Assembly: GCA_963966185.1 (NCBI GenBank)
Contig: CAWZYM010000375.1
Span: 393,501-457,500, forward strand
From: Rhabditoides inermis
Taxonomy: Eukaryota > Nematoda > Chromadorea > Rhabditida > Rhabditidae
Direction of reading: 5' to 3'
DNA length: 64,000 nucleotides
In this document: positions 33,874 to 47,337 of the stretch, piece by piece
How positions within the stretch are numbered: the first letter of the stretch is position 1
Layout: every line of letters begins with the position of its first letter
Notes under the pieces: generated by a model
Told to the model about the DNA's origin: nothing
The model's input: the letters and a program-made list of their open reading frames with translations, nothing else
Databases searched by the model: none
Program-made: the position numbers and the translations under genes

Positions 33874-36788
33874 ATGTTGTGGCTCATTAATCCACCAGAT
33901 GCTGATTACCAGAGCGATGAATCAGAAGAGATTGAGGTAGAATTGTTTTATATTACTAATTTCTATTATTATATCTAATGTCTTAGACCTTTCCAAACGC
34001 GGCAAGCCAGGAATGGACTATAAGCAGGAGCCGCTACTTGCGAGCGCGTCGTGGAAATGACAAGTGGTCAAACACTGAACCTCCCAGCAAAGTCGTCGGC
34101 ATTGTTCACTCTCGGAACAAACACAGCGAGGTACATTTTTTGTTTTGTTATACTGTTGTTGAAAATTTTAGCTCATTTCAGTTATTGCTTGACGTTGGCA
34201 CGCGAGTGTCCGTGTTGCATAGCACTTACGTACAGTCTTGCTTCGGACGTGATGAAGCAGGCTCGATCGTGGCGAGAGCATTTAGTGAGTGGGGAAAAAT
34301 AAATCTGATCAGTGTTATATTCAGTGGAAGCTCGCTCGAGAGAAGAAACGGTAGTTGTTCAAAACATGAAGAAAAGGATTCAAGTGAAGGAGGAAGCTGC
34401 TTCGGTCTGCGGACTGAAGAGAAAGAAGATTTCTCCCCGAGACGTAAGTACAATTATTGTTTTATAAATCAATGTTTTGAAGAAAAAAATGTTTAAGGAT
34501 GATGGTTGCGTAACCGCTTCCCTTGTCGCCACCGTTTCCAAAGAAGTGGACCAAGTCAAGAGAAGCTCTCTGGAAGGTAATAACATTGAGTAATATATTC
34601 ACTAATCATGTTTCAGAACGGCACCTTCCGTTGTCGACACTCCGTGCGTGTACAATCTTCAGAGAGGTAGACAAGCAGCAAGTCGACAAGCTCATATCGG
34701 TGAGTAGTGAACTATTCGATATCCTGTGTGTTTGAGTAATTGAATTTAAAAGATTAAAAACAGATTTTGACACGAGGTGATTGGGACACAAAGACTGTGT
34801 TCACTGTCTCGGTCTCCGGTGGAACTTACAAAATCATTGATGGAAATCACAGGTTAGTATGCTGACAGAATCATTGGAGTTATGTTCTAATGACCAGGTT
34901 CGAGGCGCTGTGCGCTTACAACCAGTTGTGTTCGGAGGATCACTCTCTGCCTCCTGCTCCAAAGACTGTTCTCTGTAATGTGTATTCTGAGATGTCCGTG
35001 GAACAAATGTTTCTACTTGACTGCCGAAACGTTATTTCGAATTCTCGATACGTGGAAGCACTACCTTTCTCTCTGATCGAGACGGTGAGTGATTTATGTT
35101 ATGTATTTAGTTTGTTTTGGTTTTTTTCTTTATTATGCTGTTTTCAGTTTCGAACGATCCGGAAAATAGTTCCTATTGAACATCAGCTGGCTTTTCCGTG
35201 TCCGATAGATAGAGTCATGTCTGCGTCAAAGAAGATCGCCCGCCTTCTTCCTTATCTCTCCACAGAGGTGAGCCTGTTTCTTGGTCAACGTTTCAACAGA
35301 TTTTGTAAAATTGTTGATTGATTAAAACAAAATCCCTTCGCGAAAATTTGAAGTTAAGCATGATAATGATAAACAGATAAACATGATAAAAATGATAAAC
35401 AGTCCTGTGTGAATATAAGTGTGTACTTCAGATTGATTGGCCATTGATCGCTCTTGCCATTGGCCCGGAAGAGGTTTTCATGGCAGCTTGTGGTGTGATA
35501 CTGATCTTCACAGAAAAATACGGAAGGTATGCTGATTCTTAATTAAATACCGAAACATTTTTTTTTTCAGGTGGCCTTTCAAAATGGCAGAAACTGTCGC
35601 TATCTGCAATGGCGTTGTCAAGTGTCCTGATATGGCATGCGCAATTTTGAAAGAGTGTGTAAAGGCATCATGGCCTTCAAGTCGGCTGGAACACGTTTGT
35701 TCAAATGTTTTTGTTATGTATTTGTTTTTGTAGACCTTCAAAGCGACCCGTTGGCGGCTTCGCAAGTGGCTCGGGGAATGGGCTAACCACAGCGATACCC
35801 TCGAGGAGGTGGTGCGACGGCAGACTTCTCAACATGCAGCTCAGGTGGATGTATCGATAATCTACAAGGCAGTGTAAGTGAACTCATTTTTTACAATCTA
35901 TATAAATGATTCGGGTTCGAGGTTCTCGCGAGACAGCTGCATGCTGTACAAGCAGTCTACTGCAACGAAGAAATGGCACGATGGACGTATGAGAGAACTT
36001 CTCTTGAAAGGCGTAACGTGAATCAGATTAATTAAATGATTAACTATATCTATCATTCCAGGAAACCGGGCGACCGCGCTCCATCTATCACCAACTCCTT
36101 GCCCCGACATGCGGTTTCCATTATTCGAAATGCAACGGTTCATTTTTTATATTTTGTTCAAATTCATAATGGTATCATTACTTAGGTAGATGACGTGGCT
36201 AGAGAGCTCGTGTCCTGTGATCTCGTGCTGGTAATTGGAAAAACATTCGACGAAGTGTCGTTGAATGTGCCATGTTCACGTGTGGATCGATTTGTCATGA
36301 CCAGTAGGTTTTTTCTCATGTTGTCAAACCTTTTAACACTTTGTTTGGAGGTACGATGCAGTGGTTCTGCAGAGTTTACGCGGATTTCGGTCACGGAGAG
36401 GAGAATGAGGAGGATGCTATGAAGTGAGTCTATTTCCAGTTTATTTTCATTCAGATATGAAAATGAAACGTTAAGATTTACAAATATATTTGATTACAGT
36501 CTCATTTCTGGAAGCGGAAAACTCGTTTTGTCATCACTGAGCGACCTGACGACCAGCTACACACTACACACAGGTATTCATCGCTGCTTTATTTTTAAAA
36601 AGTGAACTATTTCAGATGATGAAACGAAAACTTTGCTGAAGGTATTCTTGCTCTCAACCGCGACCAGTGATGTGAGCAGTTCCAGATGTATCGTTCCTGA
36701 AACACAGTCGGACTATGCACAACATAGGCAGAAGAGCAGCGACAGTGATACGGTTCCTGACTCGTTGTCACCATCTTCTTCTTTTTAA
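33874..36788 (+). CDS. ParB/Srx-fold domain protein, copy 1, intact
   Basis: ATG 33,874 (MLWLINPPDADYQSDESEEI) to TAA 36,786-36,788. About 18 exons with 40-150 nt introns join in one frame of roughly 655 residues. Order: acidic N-terminus; a basic, NLS-like stretch (GLKRKKISPRD); then at about residues 170-290 a ParB/sulfiredoxin-type domain with VDKQQVDKLIS, a strand-rich part and the signature YKIIDGNHRFEALCAYNQL, followed by an MSVEQMFLL helix. In the ParB family the D-G-x-(H/R)-R loop binds nucleotide or forms a nuclease site; here DGNHR is complete. The C-terminal half contains a Trp/Arg-rich segment (TRWRLRKWLGEW) and ends in a Ser-rich tail. Donor GAC|GTAAGT at 34,444 is intact only in this copy. 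Function in the element (DNA binding, nuclease, or partner of the DUF7869 protein) is unknown. Confidence 0.78.
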
Positions 36789-36835
36789 AATAATATAGCG
36801 TAAGTATTTTCTGGTTTTACCCGTAACTGTTTAAG

Positions 36836-37366
36836 TTCTGTGTGTGATTGCGTGATTTTGATCATTGCGTTCAGCTCGCGTGCCGAGAGTGGTTTGCGGT
36901 GCGAGGAAGAAGGGCGAGCTGGACGGCGACATGAGATGTGCGAGAGAGGAGAGGAGGGAGAGCAGCGCGGGCGGTGGAGCGCTGATGTGAGACGATAGGC
37001 AATCGCCCCGGTGAGTCACCTTCCGCAATCCCCGTTCCTAACCATTCCTCCCTGTTTAGGTGGCCCCACTCCTTGTCCGGCTCGCCGGAAATGCGGGTGG
37101 GATGTGGGCGACGACCGACGGAGGATCGGCCAAGCGGCGTTGGTGGATCACAAATTCGAGGTGTGTTGTGTTCGTTTTTCGTTTTCCTTTTGTATATAAA
37201 AATGTGTTTTTGTAGAACAGTGGTCGCCGCTCGGCCCGATCGATGACGAGACGACGCACGTGTTGATCGATTGGTGCTCACCGTTGCACTCGCAGTGTCT
37301 GTGTGGTATGCGGGAGGAGTGAGCGTGCCAGAAGATGTGAGTGTCCTGTCTCTTTCTCTTCTTTTC
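36836..37366 (+). repeat. 582-bp-family spacer repeat, one unit
   Basis: GC-rich unit between ParB copies; full units repeat every 582 bp elsewhere. Contains three well-formed GT-AG intron-like intervals (CCCCG|GTGAGTC...TGTTTAG, GAG|GTGTGTTG...TTTGTAG, GAT|GTGAGTG...), so it looks like a decayed spliced exon set. The piece after the second intron reads QWSPLGPIDDETTHVLIDWC in one frame. Its start matches the inner end of the TIRs. Confidence 0.75.
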
Positions 37367-37389
37367 CGTGCCTCGGCCAGACCATCGAG

Positions 37390-38026
37390 CCTCGGCCAGA
37401 CCATCGAGTTTATCCTTAAAACCGATAAAAAAAACTTTGGAAAAATACAAGGTAACTAACTGGTAGGTGGAGAGTCCGTAAACATTGGAGAAGAAACCGA
37501 GACAGCACCTCCTACCGGCCACTACAGGCTTAAACGTCGCTCCGTTGTGGTCGACCGAACAGCAAACACGGACTGCAATACTAGAATGAGCCAAAAAAAA
37601 TTTAGCTTACCCAGAATGGTGGTGTTTTCTATGCGTGCCTTACGAGTGTTGTGGCCGTGGACGACGGCTGCTCTTGCGGAAGCAATTTCATACCTACAGC
37701 GAATTAATGTTTAGTGAAATTTAACACTGAATTTGGTCAGTCATACCAACTGAATCTTCGATTGCAGAGCCCTGCACAGCATGACGTAGAAAGAACTTCA
37801 GCGCAAGGAAGAGACTTCTTCCTCTCCCCGTCCGCAAACGAAGACAAGAATTTTTCACAATCGCGCCAAACATGTTGAACTGGAAAGGAATTAAGTCTTG
37901 TGAAAAGTTAATGATCTACGTACCATTATGAGAATAGTCGTCCTCAACATCACAAAGTTTGACCGCCTGGCGGGCAGGTCCTTCGTCTTCATCACTCGAA
38001 GATGCGGTGTGATCAGCTATGTTCAT
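37390..38026 (-). pseudogene. Truncated DUF7869 gene 5' end, copy 2
   Basis: ATG at 38,026-38,024 and the first four exons plus part of the fifth are retained; the sequence then stops at CCTCGGCCAGACCATCGAG, which is itself duplicated (37,371 and 37,390), and joins the spacer repeat. None of the DN/NK or GHTH catalytic-like motifs are present. Confidence 0.8.
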
Positions 38027-38277
38027 CTTAAACACACTACGTACGGCTCAGTTCGATAAAACCAAAAAAACGATAGAAGAGTTTCTATCAAACTCGTGTG
38101 CAATGTTGTGCACATTATGTTACACCACATCTCGGCAATATTTCACTTAAAATATACGAAAAAACATTTATTCAAAAGTATTTATTTTGTTTGTTTGTTT
38201 TATTTGTGAACAGTATGTTGAATATGTTACATTTTTAACATCACTATGAAGTCAGTTTTACATTTCAGTTCATAATT

Positions 38278-41181
38278 ATGTTGTGGCTCATTAATCCACC
38301 AGATGCTGATTACCAGAGCGATGAATCAGAAGAGATTGAGGTAGAATTGTTTTATATTACTAATTTCTATTCCTATATCTAATGTCTTAGACTTTTCCAA
38401 ACGCGGCAAGCCAGGAATGGACTATAAGCAGGAGCCGCTACTTGCGAGCGCGTCGTGGAAATGACAAGTGGTCAAACACTGAACCTCCCAGCAAAGTCGT
38501 CGGCATTGTTCACTCTCGGAACAAACACAGCGAGGTACATTTTTTGTTTTGTTATACTGTTGTTGAAAATTTTAGCTCATTTCAGTTATTGCTTGACGTT
38601 GGCACGCGAGTGTCCGTGTTGCATAGCACTTACGTACAGTCTTGCTTCGGACGTGATGAAGCAGGCTCGATCGTGGCGAGAGCATTTAGTGGGTGGGGAA
38701 AAATATATCTGATCAGTGTTATATTCAGTGGAAGCTCGCTCGAGAGAAGAAACGGTAGTTGTTCAAAACATGAAGAAAAGGATTCAAGTGAAGGAGGAAG
38801 CTGCTTCGGTCTGCGGACTGAAGAGAAAGAAGATTTCTCCCCGAGACAAGTACAATTATTGTTTTATAAATCAATGTTTTGAAGAAAAAAATGTTTAAGG
38901 ATGATGGTTGCGTAACCGCTTCCCTTGTCGCCACCGTTTCCAAAGAAGTGGACCAAGTCAAGAGAAGCTCTCTGGAAGGTAATAACATTGAGTAATATAT
39001 TCACTAATCATGTTTCAGAACGGCACCTTCCGTTGTCGACACTCCGTGCGTGTACAATCTTCAGAGAGGTAGACAAGCAGCAAGTCGACAAGCTCATATC
39101 GGTGAGTAGTGAACTATTCGATATCCTGTGTGTTTGAGTAATTGAAGTTAAAAGATTAAAAACAGATTTTGACACGAGGTGATTGGGACACAAAGACTGT
39201 GTTCACTGTCTCGGTCTCCGGTGGAACTTACAAAATCATTGATGGAAATCACAGGTTAGTATGCTGACAGAATCATTGGAGTTATGTTCTAATGACCAGG
39301 TTCGAGGCGCTGTGCGCTTACAACCAGTTGTGTTCGGAGGATCACTCTCTGCCTCCTGCTCCAAAGACTGTTCTCTGTAATGTGTATTCTGAGATGTCCG
39401 TGGAACAAATGTTTCTACTTGACTGCCGAAACGTTATTTCGAATTCTCGATACGTGGAAGCACTACCTTTCTCTCTGATCGAGACGGTGAGTGATTTATG
39501 TTATGTATTTAGTTTGTTTTGGTTTTTTTCTTTATTATGCTGTTTTCAGTTTCGAACGATCCGGAAAATAGTTCCTATTGAACATCAGCTGGCTTTTCCG
39601 TGTCCGATAGATAGAGTCATGTCTGCGTCAAAGAAGATCGCTCCTTATCTCTCCACAGAGGTGAGCCTGTTTCTTGGTCAACGTTTCAACAGATTTTGTA
39701 AAAATGTTGATTGATTAAAACAAAATCCCTTCGCGAAAATTTGAAGTTAAGCATGATAATGATAAACAGATAAACATGATAAAAATGATAAACAGTCCTG
39801 TGTGAATATAAGTGTGTACTTCAGATTGATTGGCCATTGATCGCTCTTGCCATTGGCCCGGAAGAGGTTTTCATGGCAGCTTGTGGTGTGATACTGATCT
39901 TCACAGAAAAATACGGAAGGTATGCTGATTCTTAATTAAATACCGAAACATTTTTTTTTTCAGGTGGCCTTTCAAAATGGCAGAAACTGTCGCTATCTGC
40001 AATGGCGTTGTCAAGTGTCCTGATATGGCATGCGCAATTTTGAAAGAGTGTGTAAAGGCATCATGGCCTTCAAGTCGGCTGGAACACGTTTGTTCAAATG
40101 TTTTTGTTATGTATTTGTTTTTGTAGACCTTCAAAGCGACCCGTTGGCGGCTTCGCAAGTGGCTCGGGGAATGGGCTAACCACAGCAATACCCTCGAGGA
40201 GGTGGTGCGACGGCAGACTTCTCAACATGCAGCTCAGGTGGATGTATCGATAATCTACAAGGCAGTGTAAGTGAACTCATTTTTTACAATCTATATAAAT
40301 GATTCGGGTTCGAGGTTCTCGCGAGACAGCTGCATGCTGTACAAGCAGTCTACTGCAACGAAGAAATGGCACGATGGACGTATGAGAGAACTTCTCTTGA
40401 AAGGCGTAACGTGAATCAGATTAATTAAATGATTAACTATATCTATCATTCCAGGAAACCGGGCGACCGCGCTCCATCTATCACCAACTCCTTGCCCCGA
40501 CATGCGGTTTCCATTATTCGAAATGCAACGGTTCATTTTTTATATTTTGTTCAAATTCATAATGGTATCATTACTTAGGTAGATGACGTGGCTAGAGAGC
40601 TCGTGTCCTGTGATCTCGTGCTGATAATTGGAAAAACATTCGACGAAGTGTCGTTGAATGTGCCATGTTCACGTGTGGATCGATTTGTCATGACCAGTAG
40701 GTTTTTTCTCATGTTGTCAAACCTTTTAACACTTTGTTTGGAGGTACGATGCAGTGGTTCTGCAGAGTTTACGCGGATTTCGGTCACGGAGAGGAGAATG
40801 AGGAGGATGCTATGAAGTGAGTCTATTTCCAGTTTATTTTCATTCAGATATGAAAATGAAACGTTAAGATTTACAAATATATTTGATTACAGTCTCATTT
40901 CTGGAAGCGGAAAACTCGTTTTGTCATCACTGAGCGACCTGACGACCAGCTACACACTACACACAGGTATTCATCGCTGCTTTATTTTTAAAAAGTGAAC
41001 TATTTCAGATGATGAAACGAAAACTTTGCTGAAGGTATTCTTGCTCTCAACCGCGACCAGTGATGTGAGCAGTTCCAGATGTATCGTTCCTGAAACACAG
41101 TCGGACTATGCACAACATAGGCAGAAGAGCAGCGACAGTGATACGGTTCCTGACTCGTTGTCACCATCTTCTTCTTTTTAA
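38278..41181 (+). pseudogene. ParB-domain gene, copy 2, splice donor lost
   Basis: Same exon structure as copy 1, with exon 2 in frame. The donor after KRKKISPRD has lost GT (GACGTAAGT became GACAAGT), so normal splicing to the next exon would fail and reading through stops within about 15 codons, before the ParB domain. The exon-3 donor has also weakened (GTGAGT to GTGGGT). A 9-bp in-frame deletion changes IARLLPYLS to IAPYLS. A short N-terminal product remains possible. Confidence 0.75.
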
Positions 41182-41227
41182 AATAATATAGCGTAAGTAT
41201 TTTCTGGTTTTACCCGTAACTGTTTAA

Positions 41228-42925
41228 GTTCTGTGTGTGATTGCGTGATTTTGATCATTGCGTTCAGCTCGCGTGCCGAGAGTGGTTTGCGGTGCGAGGA
41301 AGAAGGGCGACCTGGACGGCGACATGAGATGTGCGAGAGAGGAGAGGAGGGAGAGCAGCGCGGGCGGTGGAGCGCTGATGTGAGACGATAGGCAATCGCC
41401 CCGGTGAGTCACCTTCCGCAATCCCCGTTCCTAACCATTCCTCCCTGTTTAGGTGGCCCCACTCCTTGTCCGGCTCGCCGGAAATGCGGGTGGGATGTGG
41501 GCGACGACCGACGGAGGATCGGCCAAGCGGCGTTGGTGGATCACAAATTCGAGGTGTGTTGTGTTCGTTTTTCGTTTTCCTTTTGTATATAAAAATGTGT
41601 TTTTGTAGAACAGTGGTCGCCGCTCGGCCCGATCGATGACGAGACGACGCACGTGTTGATCGATTGGTGCTCACCGTTGCACTCGCAGTGTCTGTGTGGT
41701 ATGCGGGAGGAGTGAGCGTGCCAGAAGATGTGAGTGTCCTGTCTCTTTCTCTTCTTTTCCGTGTGTGAATGTGTAGTGCGTGGCGTCTGCTTGGAATTAT
41801 TCCTCACTTTGGTTGTGTGTGATTGCGTGATTTTGATCATTGCGTTCAGCTCGCGTGCCGAGAGTGGTTCGCGGTGCGAGGAAGAAGGGCGAGCTGGACG
41901 GCGACATGAGATGTGCGAGAGAGGAGAGGAGGGAGAGCAGCGCGGGCGGTGGAGCGCTGATGTGAGACGATAGGCAATCGCCCCGGTGAGTCACTTTCCG
42001 CAATCCCCGTTCCTAACCATTCCTCCCTGTTTAGGTGGCCCCACTTCTTGTCCGGCTCGCCGGAAATGCGGGTGGGATGTGGGCGACGACCGACGGAGGA
42101 TCGGCCAAGCGGCGTTGGTGGATCACAAATTCGAGATGTGTTGTGTTCGTTTTTCGTTTTCCTTTTGTATATAAAAATGTGTTTTTGTAGAACAGTGGTC
42201 GCCGCTCGGCCCGATCGATGACGAGACGACGCACGTGTTGATCGATTGGTGCTCATCGTTGCACTCGCAGTGTCTGTGTGGTATGCGGGAGGAGTGAGCG
42301 TGCCAGAAGATGTGAGTGTCCTGTCTCTTTCTCTTCTTTTCCGTGTGTGAATGTGTAGTGCGTGGCGTCTGCTTGGAATTATTCCTCACTTTGGTTCTGT
42401 GTGATTGCGTGATTTTGATCATTGCGTTCAGCTCGCGTGCCGAGAGTGGTTCGCGGTGCGAGGAAGAAGGGCGAGCTGGACGGCGACATGAGATGTGCGA
42501 GAGAGGAGAGGAGGGAGAGCAGCGCGGGCGGTGGAGCGCTGATGTGAGACGATAGGCAATCGCCCCGGTGAGTCACCTTCCGCAATCCCCGTTCCTAACC
42601 ATTCCTCCCTGTTTAGGTGGCCCCACTCCTTGTCCGGCTCGCCGGAAATGCGGGTGGGATGTGGGCGACGACCGACGGAGGATCGGCCAAGCGGCGTTGG
42701 TGGATCACAAATTCGAGGTGTGTTGTGTTCGTTTTTCGTTTTCCTTTTGTATATAAAAATGTGTTTTTGTAGAACAGTGGTCGCCGCTCGGCCCGATCGA
42801 TGACGAGACGACGCACGTGTTGATCGATTGGTGCTCACCGTTGCACTGGCAGTGTCTGTGTGGTATGCGGGAGGAGTGAGCGTGCCAGAAGATGTGAGTG
42901 TCCTGTCTCTTTCTCTTCTTTTCCG
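41228..42925 (+). repeat. 582-bp spacer repeat, three units
   Basis: Three tandem units at 582-bp spacing, the first starting near 41,233, with a few substitutions between them (for example GGCGACCTGG in the first, GGCGAGCTGG in the others). Two extra units here explain the longer 5.56-kb spacing. Confidence 0.85.
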
Positions 42926-42946
42926 TGCCTCGGCCAGACCATCGAG

Positions 42947-43583
42947 CCTCGGCCAGACCATCGAGTTTATCCTTAAAACCGATAAAAAAAACTTTGGAAA
43001 AATACAAGGTAACTAACTGGTAGGTGGAGAGTCCGTAAACATTGGAGAAGAAACCGAGACAGCACCTCCTACCGGCCACTACAGGCTTAAACGTCGCTCC
43101 GTTGTGGTCGACCGAACAGCAAACACGGACTGCAATACTAGAATGAGCCAAAAAATTTTTAGCTTACCCAGAATGGTGGTGTTTTCTATGCGTGCCTTAC
43201 GAGTGTTGTGGCCGTGGACGACGGCTGCTCTTGCGGAAGCAATTTCATACCTACAGCGAATTAATGTTTAGTGAAATTTAACACTGAATTTGGTCAGTCA
43301 TACCAACTGAATCTTCGATTGCAGAGCCCTGCACAGCATGACGTAGAAAGAACTTCAGCGCAAGGAAGAGACTTCTTCCTCTCCCCGTCCGCAAACGAAG
43401 ACAAGAATTTTTCACAATCGCGCCAAACATGTTGAACTGGAAAGGAATTAAGTCTTGTGAAAAGTTAATGATCTACGTACCATTATGAGAATAGTCGTCC
43501 TCAACATCACAAAGTTTGACCGCCTGGCGGGCAGGTCCTTCGTCTTCATCACTCGAAGATGCGGTGTGATCAGCTATGTTCAT
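42947..43583 (-). pseudogene. Truncated DUF7869 gene 5' end, copy 3
   Basis: Same truncation point and doubled 19-bp motif as copy 2; ATG at 43,583-43,581. Confidence 0.8.
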
Positions 43584-43834
43584 CTTAAACACACTACGTA
43601 CGGCTCAGTTCGATAAAACCAAAAAAACGATAGAAGAGTTTCTATCAAACTCGTGTGCAATGTTGTGCACATTATGTTACACCACATCTCGGCAATATTT
43701 CACTTAAAATATACGAAAAAACATTTATTCAAAAGTATTTATTTTGTTTGTTTGTTTTATTTGTGAACAGTATGTTGAATATGTTACATTTTTAACATCA
43801 CTATGAAGTCAGTTTTACATTTCAGTTCATAATT

Positions 43835-46736
43835 ATGTTGTGGCTCATTAATCCACCAGATGCTGATTACCAGAGCGATGAATCAGAAGAGATTGAGGTA
43901 GAATTGTTTTATATTACTAATTTCTATTATTATATCTAATGTCTTAGACTTCCCAAACGCGGCAAGCCAGGAATGGACTATAAGCAGGAGCCGCTACTTG
44001 CGAGCGCGTCGTGGAAATGACAAGTGGTCAAACACTGAACCTCCCAGCAAAGTCGTCGGCATTGTTCACTCTCGGAACAAACACAGCGAGGTACATTTTT
44101 TGTTTTGTTATACTGTTGTTGAAAATTTTAGCTCATTTCAGTTATTGCTTGACGTTGGCACGCGAGTGTCCGTGTTGCATAGCACTTACGTACAGTCTTG
44201 CTTCGGACGTGATGAAGCAGGCTCGATCGTGGCGAGAGCATTTAGTGGGTGGGGAAAAATAAATCTGATCAGTGTTATATTCAGTGGAAGCTCGCTCGAG
44301 AGAAGAAACGGTAGTTGTTCAAAACATGAAGAAAAGGATTCAAGTGAAGGAGGAAGCTGCTTCGGTCTGCGGACTGAAGAGAAAGAAGATTTCTCCCCGA
44401 GACAAGTACAATTATTGTTTTATAAATCAATGTTTTGAAGAAAAAAATGTTTAAGGATGATGGTTGCGTAACCGCTTCCCTTGTCGCCACCGTTTCCAAA
44501 GAAGTGGACCAAGTCAAGAGAAGCTCTCTGGAAGGTAATAACATTGAGTAATATATTCACTAATCATGTTTCAGAACGGCACCTTCCGTTGTCGACACTC
44601 CGTGCGTGTACAATCTTCAGAGAGGTAGACAAGCAGCAAGTCGACAAGCTCATATCGGTGAGTAGTGAACTATTCGATATCCTGTGTGTTTGAGTAATTG
44701 AAGTTAAAAGATTAAAAACAGATTTTGACACGAGGTGATTGGGACACAAAGACTGTGTTCACTGTCTCGGTCTCCGGTGGAACTTACAAAATCATTGATG
44801 GAAATCACAGGTTAGTATGCTGACAGAATCATTGGAGTTATGTTCTAATGACCAGGTTCGAGGCGCTGTGCGCTTACAACCAGTTGTGTTCGGAGGATCA
44901 CTCTCTGCCTCCTGCTCCAAAGACTGTTCTCTGTAATGTGTATTCTGAGATGTCCGTGGAACAAATGTTTCTACTTGACTGCCGAAACGTTATTTCGAAT
45001 TCTCGATACGTGGAAGCACTACCTTTCTCTCTGATCGAGACGGTGAGTGATTTATGTTATGTATTTAGTTTGTTTTGGTTTTTTTCTTTATTATGCTGTT
45101 TTCAGTTTCGAACGATCCGGAAAATAGTTCCTATTGAACATCAGCTGGCTTTTCCGTGTCCGATAGATAGAGTCATGTCTGCGTCAAAGAAGATCGCTCC
45201 TTATCTCTCCACAGAGGTGAGCCTGTTTCTTGGTCAACGTTTCAACAGATTTTGTAAAAATGTTGATTGATTAAAACAAAATCCCTTCGCGAAAATTTGA
45301 AGTTAAGCATGATAATGATAAACAGATAAACATGATAAAAATGATAAACAGTCCTGTGTGAATATAAGTGTGTACTTCAGATTGATTGGCCATTGATCGC
45401 TCTTGCCATTGGCCCGGAAGAGGTTTTCATGGCAGCTTGTGGTGTGATACTGATCTTCACAGAAAAATACGGAAGGTATGCTGATTCTTAATTAAATACC
45501 GAAACATTTTTTTTTCAGGTGGCCTTTCAAAATGGCAGAAACTGTCGCTATCTGCAATGGCGTTGTCAAGTGTCCTGATATGGCATGCGCAATTTTGAAA
45601 GAGTGTGTAAAGGCATCATGGCCTTCAAGTCGGCTGGAACACGTTTGTTCAAATGTTTTTGTTATGTATTTGTTTTTGTAGACCTTCAAAGCGACCCGTT
45701 GGCGGCTTCGCAAGTGGCTCGGGGAATGGGCTAACCACAGCGATACCCTCGAGGAGGTGGTGCGACGGCAGACTTCTCAACATGCAGCTCAGGTGGATGT
45801 ATCGATAATCTACAAGGCAGTGTAAGTGAACTCATTTTTTACAATCTATATAAATGATTCGGGTTCGAGGTTCTCGCGAGACAGCTGCATGCTGTACAAG
45901 CAGTCTACTGCAACGAAGAAATGGCACGATGGACGTATGAGAGAACTTCTCTTGAAAGGCGTAACGTGAATCAGATTAATTAAATGATTAACTATATCTA
46001 TCATTCCAGGAAACCGGGCGACCGCGCTCCATCTATCACCAACTCCTTGCCCCGACATGCGGTTTCCATTATTCGAAATGCAACGGTTCATTTTTTATAT
46101 TTTGTTCAAATTCATAATGGTATCATTACTTAGGTAGATGACGTGGCTAGAGAGCTCGTGTCCTGTGATCTCGTGCTGGTAATTGGAAAAACATTCGACG
46201 AAGTGTCGTTGAATGTGCCATGTTCACGTGTGGATCGATTTGTCATGACCAGTAGGTTTTTTCTCATGTTGTCAAACCTTTTAACACTTTGTTTGGAGGT
46301 ACGATGCAGTGGTTCTGCAGAGTTTACGCGGATTTCGGTCACGGAGAGGAGAATGAGGAGGATGCTATGAAGTGAGTCTATTTCCAGTTTATTTTCATTC
46401 AGATATGAAAATGAAACGTTAAGATTTACAAATATATTTGATTACAGTCTCATTTCTGGAAGCGGAAAACTCGTTTTGTCATCACTGAGCGACCTGACGA
46501 CCAGCTACACACTACACACAGGTATTCATCGCTGCTTTATTTTTAAAAAGTGAACTATTTCAGATGATGAAACGAAAACTTTGCTGAAGGTATTCTTGCT
46601 CTCAACCGCGACCAGTGATGTGAGCAGTTCCAGATGTATCGTTCCTGAAACACAGTCGGACTATGCACAACATAGGCAGAAGAGCAGCGACAGTGATACG
46701 GTTCCTGACTCGTTGTCACCATCTTCTTCTTTTTAA
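43835..46736 (+). pseudogene. ParB-domain gene, copy 3, two lesions
   Basis: Carries the same lost donor as copy 2 (GACAAGT) and in addition a one-base deletion at the start of exon 2 (ACTTCCCAAACG instead of ACCTTTCCAAACG), which shifts the frame at once. The rest of the exons are nearly identical to copy 1. Confidence 0.78.
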
Positions 46737-46782
46737 AATAATATAGCGTAAGTATTTTCTGGTTTTACCCGTAACTGTTTAA

Positions 46783-47317
46783 GTTCTGTGTGTGATTGCG
46801 TGATTTTGATCATTGCGTTCAGCTCGCGTGCCGAGAGTGGTTTGCGGTGCGAGGAAGAAGGGCGAGCTGGACGGCGACATGAGATGTGCGAGAGAGGAGA
46901 GGAGGGAGAGCAGCGCGGGCGGTGGAGCGCTGATGTGAGACGATAGGCAATCGCCCCGGTGAGTCACCTTCCGCAATCCCCGTTCCTAACCATTCCTCCC
47001 TGTTTAGGTGGCCCCACTCCTTGTCCGGCTCGCCGGAAATGCGGGTGGGATGTGGGCGACGACCGACGGAGGATCGGCCAAGCGGCGTTGGTGGATCACA
47101 AATTCGAGGTGTGTTGTGTTCGTTTTTCGTTTTCCTTTTGTATATAAAAATGTGTTTTTGTAGAACAGTGGTCGCCGCTCGGCCCGATCGATGACGAGAC
47201 GACGCACGTGTTGATCGATTGGTGCTCACCGTTGCACTCGCAGTGTCTGTGTGGTATGCGGGAGGAGTGAGCGTGCCAGAAGATGTGAGTGTCCTGTCTC
47301 TTTCTCTTCTTTTCCGT
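46783..47317 (+). repeat. 582-bp-family spacer repeat, one unit
   Basis: Single-unit spacer, as after copy 1. Confidence 0.8.
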
Positions 47318-47337
47318 GCCTCGGCCAGACCATCGAG

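Noticed and set aside
36871..37404. 177-codon minus-strand frame, repeated in the spacers
   Set aside because: It runs through well-formed plus-strand intron signals and is kept only because the units are near-identical copies.
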